A stretch of 64,000 nucleotides of DNA, taken from Amycolatopsis sp. A133 (GTDB lineage Bacteria; Actinomycetota; Actinomycetes; Mycobacteriales; Pseudonocardiaceae). Shown here in pieces: positions 8,025 through 15,547 of this stretch. Made by a program: the position numbers and the translations under genes. Below the pieces are notes generated by a model, which saw only the letters and a list, made by a program, of their open reading frames with translations, searched no databases and was not told where the DNA came from. The stretch is from assembly GCF_031082405.1 (NCBI RefSeq), contig NZ_JAVHJU010000004.1:186001-250000 (forward strand), read 5' to 3'. The first letter of the stretch is position 1; every line of letters starts with the position of its first letter.

Positions 8025-8514
8025 CGGTATCGCCTCCTGCCTCCGGGACGGCCCATTCGGCCAGTGTCGTGTCCACCTCGCCGGCCCGGACCGGGAGCAG
8101 CAGCCGGCGGACGCGGCCGGTCCCGTCGAGCAGCATCAGCACCGGCGGTGCCAGGTGGGAGATCGACCGCCACGCTTCGCCGTCGCTGATCACCGGCAGC
8201 CCGCGGGCCAGGTCCGTCCACGTGGTGGGCGGTTCGTGGGTCAGCAGGGTCGCGCCCGAGCCGAGCACGGCCAGCCGCTCGACCACCACCAGGCACAGCG
8301 GGCAGCCCGAATCGACCGCCGCCACGATCCGGCCGCCGTCCCCGGCGAACCGCGGGCCGAGGACCAGATCCGGGGGTACGGCCACAAATCCGTCCGTGCT
8401 GCGCGTGACCATCCCGCGCAGCAGCCGGACTTCGCGCAGGACGGCCGCGAGCCCGAAGAACAGCAGGATGATCGCCGCCCAGGTGAGGAGGGTGACCGCG
8501 ATCGACGGCGGCAT
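7990..8514 (-). CDS. MauD/thioredoxin-like membrane-anchored protein with a CPLC motif
   Basis: A 174-residue protein with one N-terminal membrane helix (about residues 7-26, IAVTLLTWAAIILLFFGLAA) and an extracytoplasmic thioredoxin-like domain with Cys71-Pro-Leu-Cys74 (VDSGCPLC). This is the organisation of MauD, which assists disulfide formation in the methylamine dehydrogenase light chain. It starts at ATG 8514 behind GGGAGGGGA and follows the upstream unknown gene by 15 bases. It is probably a dithiol oxidase or isomerase for the six-cysteine Tat substrate encoded next. A general TlpA-type role is the alternative. Confidence 0.75.
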   Translation of the reverse strand: MPPSIAVTLLTWAAIILLFFGLAAVLREVRLLRGMVTRSTDGFVAVPPDLVLGPRFAGDGGRIVAAVDSGCPLCLVVVERLAVLGSGATLLTHEPPTTWTDLARGLPVISDGEAWRSISHLAPPVLMLLDGTGRVRRLLLPVRAGEVDTTLAEWAVPEAGGDTGDPGVGAHSRP

Positions 8515-8529
8515 CGGCGTCCCCTCCCC

Positions 8530-9222
8530 TCAGCCCCGGGCCCAGGCGATGTCGATCCGGTCGAGCCAGTCGAGCCGGTCCCGCTCGGTCTTCGCCGCCG
8601 TGTCCGCCAGGTGCACCTCGGCCAGCCCCGCCGGGCACCCCAGGAGGAATGAGCGCGCGGAATCCTTCGTGTAGCCGGCCTTCCAGACTTCGCCGTGCTG
8701 CGTGCGGGCGCCCGCGTGCCGGGGGATCATGGCCGCGGCCTGCCGCGGCGCGGGAACGGACAGCGAACCGTGGTCCTTCACCACGATCACGAAGTGCTCG
8801 TTCGCCGGGTCCAGCAGGGTCGCCGCGCGGGGGACGACGGTCATGCCGTCGACGTGGTCTTCGATCCGCAGCGAGCCGAACAGGGCCAGCACGCGGTCGC
8901 GGCGGGGAGCCGGTCCGGCGTAGACCGTCATGAGCTCGTGGTACGCCCCGATCAGGGTGGCCACCGACGACTGCCCGTCGTGTGCCTCGGCGACGACCAC
9001 TTCCCGGCCGTGCACGACCAGGCGTTCGCGGGTTCCGGCCGGCGCGACGTGGGTGCAGGCGAATTCGTGGTAGCCGCGCGGCCCGATCTGGAAGCCGGTG
9101 CCGTACGAACCGCCGACGAAGCGGACGCCGGCCACCACGTGGGACACGGGAGCCGCCGCGGGCAGGTCCACGGTCAGCCGGTCACCGCTCGGCGCCACCA
9201 ACCGCAGCCGTTGTGTCGCCAT
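8530..9222 (-). CDS. Hypothetical protein heading the mau-like minus-strand operon
   Basis: A 230-residue soluble protein without signal peptide or membrane segment, starting at ATG 9222 behind GGAGG. It has no domain I recognise. Visible features are glycine-rich beta-type stretches (VAGVRFVGGSYGTGFQIGPRG), a histidine/glutamate pair (YHEFACTH), a central helical segment (VATLIGAYHELMTVYAG) and two cysteines. In mau clusters the equivalent slot is the large catalytic or heavy-chain subunit, but nothing here resembles a beta-propeller heavy chain. It could be a cytoplasmic chaperone or a modifying factor for the Tat substrate; that is inference from position only. Confidence 0.7.
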   Translation of the reverse strand: MATQRLRLVAPSGDRLTVDLPAAAPVSHVVAGVRFVGGSYGTGFQIGPRGYHEFACTHVAPAGTRERLVVHGREVVVAEAHDGQSSVATLIGAYHELMTVYAGPAPRRDRVLALFGSLRIEDHVDGMTVVPRAATLLDPANEHFVIVVKDHGSLSVPAPRQAAAMIPRHAGARTQHGEVWKAGYTKDSARSFLLGCPAGLAEVHLADTAAKTERDRLDWLDRIDIAWARG

Positions 9223-9357
9223 GGGACCTCCGATTCCCCCGAATCCGATTCGCGAGACACTAGCCGACGGATTCGGCGGCGGCCACGATCGTTTCGCAAC
9301 GGTTTCCGAATTGGTCCGAACGGGGACGGTATTTTTGTCGGTCGTTACCGTGGTTCC

Positions 9358-9894
9358 ATGACCGTTTTCTGGACCGCCGGAATGACCGTCCTCACGGCAC
9401 TCGGGGCGATTCTCCTGGCCGCGGCGGGCGTGGCCCACGCGGCGCGCCCGCGGGAGCACCGGGCCGTGCTGCGCGCCCACCGCCTCCTGCCGGCGGCGTC
9501 GGCGGCACCCGTGGCGGTGGCGGTCACCGCCGCGGAGGTCCTCGTGGGCGCGACCGTGCTCGCGGTCCTGCTCGCGGCGCCGGGCGCCGCGGTCCTGCCG
9601 TCCACCGCTCAAGCCGCGCTGTACTGCGCTTTTGCCGGTTACGCGGCGGTGCTGCGGACGCGCCGCCCGGGTCTGCCGTGCGGGTGCTTCGGCACGGCGG
9701 AGGTGTCGTGGGCGGTGGTGTCCCGAGCGGTCGTGCTCGCCGCGGGCAGCGCCGGGTGCGCGGTACTCGGCGCGCCCGAGCCGGTGCCGGACCGCTGGGC
9801 GTGCGTGGCGGCCGGGGTGGTCCTCGCGATGGCGAACCACCTCGTCCCGGTTTGGCGCGGAGCCAACTATCGAAAATCCGGCCGCTCCGCTTGA
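9358..9894 (+). CDS. MauE/DoxX-like membrane protein
   Basis: A 178-residue membrane protein with four predicted helices and the motif LPCGCFG (about residue 105), the CxCFG signature of the MauE family. MauE is thought to supply electrons or oxidation for disulfide formation in the methylamine dehydrogenase light chain together with MauD. It is transcribed divergently from the mau-like operon with 135 bases between the starts, so a shared divergent promoter is likely. No strong ribosome site is visible before ATG 9358. Confidence 0.8.
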   Translation: MTVFWTAGMTVLTALGAILLAAAGVAHAARPREHRAVLRAHRLLPAASAAPVAVAVTAAEVLVGATVLAVLLAAPGAAVLPSTAQAALYCAFAGYAAVLRTRRPGLPCGCFGTAEVSWAVVSRAVVLAAGSAGCAVLGAPEPVPDRWACVAAGVVLAMANHLVPVWRGANYRKSGRSA

Positions 9895-9957
9895 TGATTT
9901 TTCCACGGTTTCCGGGACCGGCGGGAAAATCGGCGGACGGTTGCCGGAAAATCACCG

Positions 9958-10404
9958 TCAGCGGTTCGTTTCCCGGTTCAGCACCCGCAGGACGAGCCAT
10001 TGGTCGAACCACGCGCCGGCGGTGGTCACGACGAGCATCACCAGCCCGATGACCAGGTGCCGGTAGCTGTGCAGCGGCGCGGCTTCGTCGGTCAGCTTCG
10101 CGAGCCCCACCTGCAGCAGCAGCCGCAGCGCCACCAGCACGACGACGAGTGCGAGCGCCTGCTTGCTGCGCCACACCGCGCGGAGGTACCGCCGTCGCCG
10201 GGACAGCAACGTGAACCACAGCGTCAGGTGCACCGCCAGGAGCACCAGCGGCAGGAACGCGACCCAGCCGTACCGGTCGCGGAACTGCACGCTGAGGTCG
10301 TTGCTCGCCACCAGCAGCCCGACGAGCACGAAGTACCAGCCGGGCAGGCCCTCGATGTCGCCTTCGACGGGCCGCGTGCCGGCCGTGGTTTCGGCCTCTC
10401 GCAT
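9958..10404 (-). CDS. Four-helix membrane protein of unknown function
   Basis: A 148-residue protein with a short acidic cytoplasmic N-terminus and about four membrane helices (GWYFVLVGLLVA, VAFLPLVLLAVHLTLWF, ALALVVVLVALRLLLQ, LVIGLVMLVVTTAGAWF). The start at ATG 10404 has GGAGGA eight bases upstream. It diverges from the sensor kinase gene across a region that holds three copies of a GGTACGAG octamer, so it may be a target of that two-component system. No family is recognised. Confidence 0.7.
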   Translation of the reverse strand: MREAETTAGTRPVEGDIEGLPGWYFVLVGLLVASNDLSVQFRDRYGWVAFLPLVLLAVHLTLWFTLLSRRRRYLRAVWRSKQALALVVVLVALRLLLQVGLAKLTDEAAPLHSYRHLVIGLVMLVVTTAGAWFDQWLVLRVLNRETNR

Positions 10405-10470
10405 GAGCAATCCTCCATTCGGGTCGTCCCCCGAGTCTTGCGGGGACCCACTCACCCGCGATCGGACGGC

Positions 10471-10510
10471 GGTACGAGATCACCGCCGCCGTCTCGTACC
10501 CGGGTACGAG
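10471..10510. promoter_or_regulatory. Three alternating GGTACGAG octamers in the divergent promoter of the two-component system
   Basis: GGTACGAG occurs at 10471-10478 and 10503-10510, and its reverse complement CTCGTACC at 10493-10500. The three form adjacent inverted repeats between the divergent membrane-protein gene and the kinase gene. This is the expected arrangement for the operator of the neighbouring NarL-type response regulator (autoregulation). No experimental support is available. Confidence 0.5.
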
Positions 10511-10532
10511 ATTCGCGGCGCGGAGGCGCGCG

Positions 10533-11732
10533 GTGGGGCACCATCGGCAGATGACCTTCGCCCGCCACCCGCGGATCCCGTGGACCGGCCGCCGTGGCCC
10601 GCTCGTGGCCGAGGCGGCCGTCCTCGGCGCGCTCGTGGTGCTCGACACCGTCCTCGCGGCCCGGGCGGGCCCCGGCCGGGGCGAGTTCGCCTCCATCGCC
10701 ATCGAGTTCGCGCCGGGGGTCGGGCCGGTCGTGGCGCTGCTGGCCGTGCTGCGCCGCCGGTTCCCGGACCACATCGCCGGTCTGGCCGCCGCCGTCTCCG
10801 GGTTGTCGCTCCTGGGCACGGCCGTCGCGGCGGCATTGGCCGTGACGGGGGCGCGGCTCCCGCCCCAGCCCGGCGCGGCCGAAGCCCTCGCGCTGGCGCT
10901 GATGGTCGGCGCGTGCTGCCACCGGCTCTCGCCGAAAGCGGCCACCGTGCAGGCGGTCCTCGGCGGCTGCGCCGCGACACTGGCCCCGATCCTGCGCTAC
11001 GGCGCCGAAACGCCGTCCGCGCTCTACGCCGCCGGGGCCGCGGTGGTCTGGGGCGGTGCGCTCGCCGGCGGCCTGGTCCTGCGCGACGCCGACGTCCGCC
11101 ACCGCGTCGACGTGCTCGAGCTCCGCAACGCCGAACGGCTGCGGCTGGCCCGGGAACTGCACGACCTCGTCGCCCACCAGATCACCGGCATCGTCGTGCG
11201 CGTCCAGGCCGCGCACCGCGTCGCCGAGCGCACCGGCGGCGACACCGCGACCTTCGCCGAGCTCGAAACCGCCGGTGCGGCGGCTCTGTCCGCGATGCGC
11301 CGGCTGGTCGGGGCGCTGCGGACCGGCGACGAAGACCTCTTCGTCCCGCCGGCCGACCTCGCCACCGCCGTGGACCGCGCGGTCCCCGACGACGACCGCA
11401 TCCACCTCGACGTCAGCCCCGATCTCGGCGCGCTCCCGGTCGCGCCGGAGGTCGTCACCACCGCGCACCGGCTGCTCACCGAGTCGCTCACCAACGTCCG
11501 GCGGCACGCGCCCGACGCCGCCGAGGTGCGGGTGCTCGTCCGCCACGAGCCGCCCGGCGAGCTGCGGGTCGAGGTGGTCAACGACGGCGCCGCCCGGCCC
11601 GCCCGCCGGGGCGGCTACGGCCTGCTGGGGATGGCGGAGCGGGTGGCGGCGGTGGGCGGTACCGTGCAGGCGGGTCCGGCGGGCGGCCGGCGCTGGCGCG
11701 TCGTCGCGCGGCTGCCGCTCGAACCGGGCTGA
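10533..11732 (+). CDS. NarL-type sensor histidine kinase
   Basis: A 399-residue kinase with an N-terminal membrane domain of about five helices (residues 20-180) and no large extracytoplasmic loop. It has a HisKA_3 dimerisation domain with phosphoacceptor His210 (RLARELHDLVAHQ) and a HATPase domain with N-box TESLTNVRRHAP and G-box GGYGLLGMAERV. GTG 10533 has GGAGG upstream; an internal ATG at 10551 is the alternative. The response regulator follows after 16 bases. Such membrane-embedded sensors often detect cell-envelope stress or membrane-active compounds, but the signal here is unknown. Confidence 0.9.
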   Translation: MGHHRQMTFARHPRIPWTGRRGPLVAEAAVLGALVVLDTVLAARAGPGRGEFASIAIEFAPGVGPVVALLAVLRRRFPDHIAGLAAAVSGLSLLGTAVAAALAVTGARLPPQPGAAEALALALMVGACCHRLSPKAATVQAVLGGCAATLAPILRYGAETPSALYAAGAAVVWGGALAGGLVLRDADVRHRVDVLELRNAERLRLARELHDLVAHQITGIVVRVQAAHRVAERTGGDTATFAELETAGAAALSAMRRLVGALRTGDEDLFVPPADLATAVDRAVPDDDRIHLDVSPDLGALPVAPEVVTTAHRLLTESLTNVRRHAPDAAEVRVLVRHEPPGELRVEVVNDGAARPARRGGYGLLGMAERVAAVGGTVQAGPAGGRRWRVVARLPLEPG

Positions 11733-11748
11733 GGCGAGGGGAGACCGG

Positions 11749-12399
11749 GTGCCGACGCGAGTGCTGATCGCCGACGACCAGGCGATGGTCCGCGCCGGGT
11801 TCCGGCTGATCCTCGAAGGCGAGCCGGACATCGAGGTCGTCGGCGAGGCCGCCGACGGGGACCAGGCGGTGCGCCTGGCCCGGCAGCTGCGCCCGGACGT
11901 CACACTGATGGACATCCGGATGCCCGGCGTGGACGGGCTGCGGGCGACGGAACTGCTGGCCGGCCCGGACGTCGCGGAGCCGCTGCACGTGGTGATGGTG
12001 ACGACGTTCGGGCTCGACGAGAACGTGCACGCGGCGCTGCGGGCCGGGGCCTGCGGCTTCCTGCTCAAGGACGCCGGGCCGAACCTGCTCGTCGAGGCCG
12101 TGCACGCGGCCGCCCACGGCGAGGCGCTGGTCTCCCCCGCGATCACGACGCGGCTGCTGGCGCACTTCGCGCGCCGCGATCCCCGGCGCGCCACCGCACC
12201 GGAGAACCCGCTCACCCCGCGCGAGCTCGACGTCGTGAAGGCCGTGGCCCGCGGCAGGACGAACGACGAGATCTGCCGCTCACTGGTGGTGTCGATGCCG
12301 ACGGTCAAGACCCACATCGGCGCGGCCAAGCGCAAGCTGGGGGCCCGCAACCGCACCGAGATCGCCATCTGGGCCTGGGAAAGCGGCCTGGTCCGCTGA
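11749..12399 (+). CDS. NarL/FixJ-family response regulator
   Basis: A 216-residue regulator with a receiver domain (phosphoacceptor Asp55 in LMDIRMPG, conserved acidic pair ADDQ at the N-terminus, Lys in LLKDAG) and a C-terminal LuxR helix-turn-helix (LTPRELDVVKAVARGRTNDEI, then STVKTH-like MPTVKTHIGAAKRKL). GTG start at 11749 follows GAGGGGAG. It pairs with the kinase immediately upstream. Its last 120 bases are overlapped on the opposite strand by the RDD gene. Confidence 0.93.
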   Translation: MPTRVLIADDQAMVRAGFRLILEGEPDIEVVGEAADGDQAVRLARQLRPDVTLMDIRMPGVDGLRATELLAGPDVAEPLHVVMVTTFGLDENVHAALRAGACGFLLKDAGPNLLVEAVHAAAHGEALVSPAITTRLLAHFARRDPRRATAPENPLTPRELDVVKAVARGRTNDEICRSLVVSMPTVKTHIGAAKRKLGARNRTEIAIWAWESGLVR

Positions 12400-12843
12400 C
12401 TTCGGGACGCGCACGACGACCGTGCGCGCGACGATGTCCCCGAACCGCTGGCGGCGGGGACTCACCAGCATCACCACGATCCCGGCCAGACCCCAGGCGA
12501 ACCCGTCGACCAGCATCAGCAGCTCGCGCACGAAGAACGCACCCAGCGACGGGTGCGTGCCCTCGAGCGTCACGACCCGCAGGCGCAGCCACCGCATCGC
12601 CGGCGTCTGGCCGCCGTGCCGGTAGGGCCACCAGGCGTTGACGAACCACTGGCCCACCAGGACCAGCGCCAGCATCGCGTAGCAGACGACCTTGAGGAAG
12701 GTCAGGATCGGCCCGGGCGGGTGGAACAGCCAGACCACGGCGATCGCGAGCAGCAGCATCGGCACGAAGACGAGCAGCTCGTCCAGCAGGAACTGAGCGA
12801 GGCGGCGTCCGACGACGCCGAGCCCCGGCCGCGAACCGGTCAT
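12280..12843 (-). CDS. RDD-family membrane protein with a C-terminal tail antisense to the response regulator
   Basis: A 187-residue protein with the RDD fold: an RRLAQFLLDELLVF first helix, a second helix AMLALVLVGQWFVNAWW and a third helix with FFVRELLMLVDGFAWGLAGIVVML, then the typical QRFGDIVARTVVVR end. Family members usually finish about there. This one continues for some 40 polar residues that are read entirely opposite the 3' end of the response-regulator gene. The tail may be a read-through product after loss of an earlier stop. The start is ATG 12843 with GGAGA upstream. RDD proteins are poorly defined; some act in ion transport. Confidence 0.75.
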   Translation of the reverse strand: MTGSRPGLGVVGRRLAQFLLDELLVFVPMLLLAIAVVWLFHPPGPILTFLKVVCYAMLALVLVGQWFVNAWWPYRHGGQTPAMRWLRLRVVTLEGTHPSLGAFFVRELLMLVDGFAWGLAGIVVMLVSPRRQRFGDIVARTVVVRVPKSADQAAFPGPDGDLGAVAGPQLALGRADVGLDRRHRHHQ

Positions 12844-13001
12844 GGGCCCATGATCTCCGCCGTGGCCGCCGGGCGCGCGCCGGGTGCGTCTCATACCCCG
12901 GGCCGAGGCGGACGCGGCGAGTTCGTCCCGCGGGCTGATCACCGGCGGGCGCCACCGGGCCAGTCTCGGGCGCACCCCCACCCGCCGACGGAAGGATCCC
13001 G

Positions 13002-14684
13002 GTGCGTTTCTCCCGGACAGGACTGGTGGCCGCGACGGCCGCCCTCTTCGCCGCGACGGTGCCCGCCGCGGCCGCCGACCCGCTCACGCCGTACACGACG
13101 CAGCAGCTGAGCTGGGGCAGCTGCCCGTTCGAGCCGGCGGCGGACGAGAAGCCCGCGCAGTGCGCCCGGGTCACGGTCCCGCGGGACTGGGCCGACCCGG
13201 CCGCGGGGCCGCAGCTCGAGGTGTCGATCAGCCGGGTCGCCGCGACCGGCGAGCGGCGCGGCGCGATCCTGCTCAACCCCGGCGGTCCCGGCGGCCAGGG
13301 CACCCCGCTCGCGGGCTCGCTCGCCGCGCTGCAGCCGACGGTGAACGAGCTCTACGACTTCGTCGGCATGGATCCCCGCGGCACCGGCCACGCCGGCACC
13401 GGGGACAACGGCTTCCAGTGCCAGGTGCCGGTCGGGCGGCTGCCGCAGGGCCCGCTCGACGCCCGGGACCGCTCGGCGGCGAGCATCGCCGCCCACCAGC
13501 AGGTCCCCCGGGCCGTCGCCGAGGCGTGCCAGAGCGACGCGCTCGCGCCCTTCGTCACGACCTGGCAGACCGCCCACGACATGGACCTGATCCGCACCCT
13601 GCTCGGCGACGAGAAGCTCAACTACCTCGGTTATTCCTACGGCACCTGGCTCGGCGCCAAGTACGCGTCGCTGTTCCCGGAGCACACCGGCAAGACCGTG
13701 CTCGACTCCAGCGTCGACTTCGAAGGCAGGCTGCAGGCCGACTTCGAGGCGTTCCCCGTCATCGACCAGAGGCAGTTCGACGACGTCTACCTGCCGTGGC
13801 TGGCGCGGAACTTCCCCGCGCAGCTGGGCGCAACGGCCGCCGAGGTCAAGGCGAAGTGGGAGCGCGTCCGCGCGTACTACGGCACGCACGGCCTGGCCCC
13901 CGACACCTACGACGGCGTCTTCGTCGGCAACGGCAGCCACCTCCGGTGGGTGCTCGGCGCGCTGATCTTCGTGCTGGGCGCGCAGGCCCTCGACGGGACG
14001 CCGCCCCCGGACCCGGCGGCCCTGTCCGGCGACCTGGACGCGGTGTCCCGCACGACGTTCGGCGTCCCGGCGGCCGAGCTGACCACCGACCGGGTGGCCG
14101 CGGCGAGCCTCGCCCCCGACTACAAGCAGGTGCCCGGAACCCGCTTCGCCGTCGCGTGCGGCGACCAGCCGACCCGCTCGGCGGCCTGGTACAAGCGGCT
14201 CAGCGACCGGCAGGGCCCGCGGTACCCGCTGTTCGGCTGGGCGTACGGCCTGGGCGAGACGTGCGGCTTCTGGTCGGACAAGCCGCGGCAGGAGCTCCCG
14301 GACCTCCCGCCCGAAGCGGCGGCGAACATCCTGGTCGTCCAGGGCGAGTTCGACCCGCAGACCGGCTACGAGCAAGCGGCGTCGGCGGTCCGCTCGGCCG
14401 GCGTGCCGCTGGTGTCGGTGGACGACTCGCCGTTCCACGGCCAGTACGCCCTGGCGGGCAACCCGTGCGTCGACGGTCTCGTGAACGTGTTCCTGGTCAA
14501 GAACTCCCGGCCCCGCACCACGACCTGCCCGGGTGTTCCGCTGCCGGGCGAGGAGCAGGTGTACCCGGTCGCCGGACCGGTGCGCGACACGGCGTTGTCC
14601 GTCCAAACGCGACTCTCGGCTGACGTCTCGGCGTTGCGCGCGCGGGTCCAGGACGAGATCGGCGCGGTCAACCGGTACCGGTGA
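13002..14684 (+). CDS. Secreted alpha/beta hydrolase of the tripeptidyl aminopeptidase type
   Basis: A 560-residue protein with a Sec signal (SRTGLVAATAALFAATVPAAAA). The alpha/beta hydrolase fold has oxyanion motif LLNPGGPGGQG, nucleophile Ser212 in GYSYGTW, a probable acid Asp in GEFDPQTG and a C-terminal His in SPFHGQ. The large lid and the C-terminal TAP-like domain match the secreted mycelium-associated (SlpD/SlpE, tripeptidyl aminopeptidase) family, which removes short peptides from protein N-termini. GTG start. It is monocistronic, ending convergently with the MerR gene. Confidence 0.85.
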   Translation: MRFSRTGLVAATAALFAATVPAAAADPLTPYTTQQLSWGSCPFEPAADEKPAQCARVTVPRDWADPAAGPQLEVSISRVAATGERRGAILLNPGGPGGQGTPLAGSLAALQPTVNELYDFVGMDPRGTGHAGTGDNGFQCQVPVGRLPQGPLDARDRSAASIAAHQQVPRAVAEACQSDALAPFVTTWQTAHDMDLIRTLLGDEKLNYLGYSYGTWLGAKYASLFPEHTGKTVLDSSVDFEGRLQADFEAFPVIDQRQFDDVYLPWLARNFPAQLGATAAEVKAKWERVRAYYGTHGLAPDTYDGVFVGNGSHLRWVLGALIFVLGAQALDGTPPPDPAALSGDLDAVSRTTFGVPAAELTTDRVAAASLAPDYKQVPGTRFAVACGDQPTRSAAWYKRLSDRQGPRYPLFGWAYGLGETCGFWSDKPRQELPDLPPEAAANILVVQGEFDPQTGYEQAASAVRSAGVPLVSVDDSPFHGQYALAGNPCVDGLVNVFLVKNSRPRTTTCPGVPLPGEEQVYPVAGPVRDTALSVQTRLSADVSALRARVQDEIGAVNRYR

Positions 14685-14705
14685 ACCGCACCGCGAGCCG
14701 ATCGT

Positions 14706-14734
14706 CCGGCGGCGCTTCGTTTCCGTGCTGCCGG
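14706..14734. terminator. Possible weak terminator hairpin between convergent genes
   Basis: CCGGCGGC (14706-14713) and GCTGCCGG (14727-14734) pair with one mismatch, in the 70-base gap between the convergent hydrolase and MerR genes. There is no U-tract, so this is a tentative call. Confidence 0.25.
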
Positions 14735-14757
14735 CGGGTTCGGTGAGGGGGCCGAGG

Positions 14758-15543
14758 TCAGCGGGATCCCGGCCGCGGAACGCGGACGCCGGCGGCACGC
14801 AGCTCGGCCTCGAACAGCTCGGCCAGCCGCGCCGCGGCCGGTGTCCGCTCTTCGCCGTGGTGGGCGATCAGCGCGTACCGGGCCGCGGCGTCGGTGCGGG
14901 CCTGCAGCCCGGTCACCGTCTTCAGCAGGGCGGGGTCGGCGAGGTAGAGCCCGGCGGCGTCGGAGGCGAGTCCGGCGAGGCGGGGGTCGTCCGCGTCCCA
15001 GGTCGCGGCTTCGGCTGCGCGCCGGCCCAAGGCGACGAGCCGGGGGTCTTCGACGGCCTGCCCGAACTGGGTGAGGTAGTCGTCGAAGCCGTCGGGGACC
15101 AGGGCGCGGGCCAGCACCCAGCCCTCCCGGGTGGCGGCCACCTCGTCCGGGGAGAACCCGAGGCCGGGCAGCCGCGCCAGCAGCGCGACCGCGCGGCCGG
15201 GCAGCAGGGCCCGGTCCTCGTCGGCGAGCCGGTTCAGCGTGGCACGCCGCGCCTTCAGGTCCTCGATCCGTTCGGTGAGCCGCCGCTCGACGTCGGCGAT
15301 CGCGGCGGCGAAGCCCGCGGCGTCGGTGTCGAGCAGCGGCCCGATTTCGGCCAGCGGCACCCCGGCCGCGGCCAGCGTCCGGACCTGCACCAGCCGCAGC
15401 AGGTCGGCGGAGCCGTACCGCCGGTAGCCGGAGCCGTCGCGTTCCGGCTCCCCGGCCAGGCCGAGCTTGTGGTAGTGCCGCACCGTTTTCACCGTGACGC
15501 CGGCGAACGCCGCCGCCTGCCCGATCGTGACCCCGTTCCCCAT
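14758..15543 (-). CDS. MerR-family transcriptional regulator
   Basis: A 261-residue protein with an N-terminal MerR winged helix (TIGQAAAFAGVTVKTVRHYHKLGL, then GYRRYGSADLLRLVQVRTLAAAGV), a coiled dimerisation helix (residues 85-110) and a C-terminal effector region of TipAS-like length. No metal-binding cysteines are present, so it probably senses an organic ligand. It starts four bases after the stop of the serine hydrolase gene, so the two form an operon. A dyad near the hydrolase promoter is the likely operator. Confidence 0.88.
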   Translation of the reverse strand: MGNGVTIGQAAAFAGVTVKTVRHYHKLGLAGEPERDGSGYRRYGSADLLRLVQVRTLAAAGVPLAEIGPLLDTDAAGFAAAIADVERRLTERIEDLKARRATLNRLADEDRALLPGRAVALLARLPGLGFSPDEVAATREGWVLARALVPDGFDDYLTQFGQAVEDPRLVALGRRAAEAATWDADDPRLAGLASDAAGLYLADPALLKTVTGLQARTDAAARYALIAHHGEERTPAAARLAELFEAELRAAGVRVPRPGSR

Positions 15544-15547
15544 CCAC

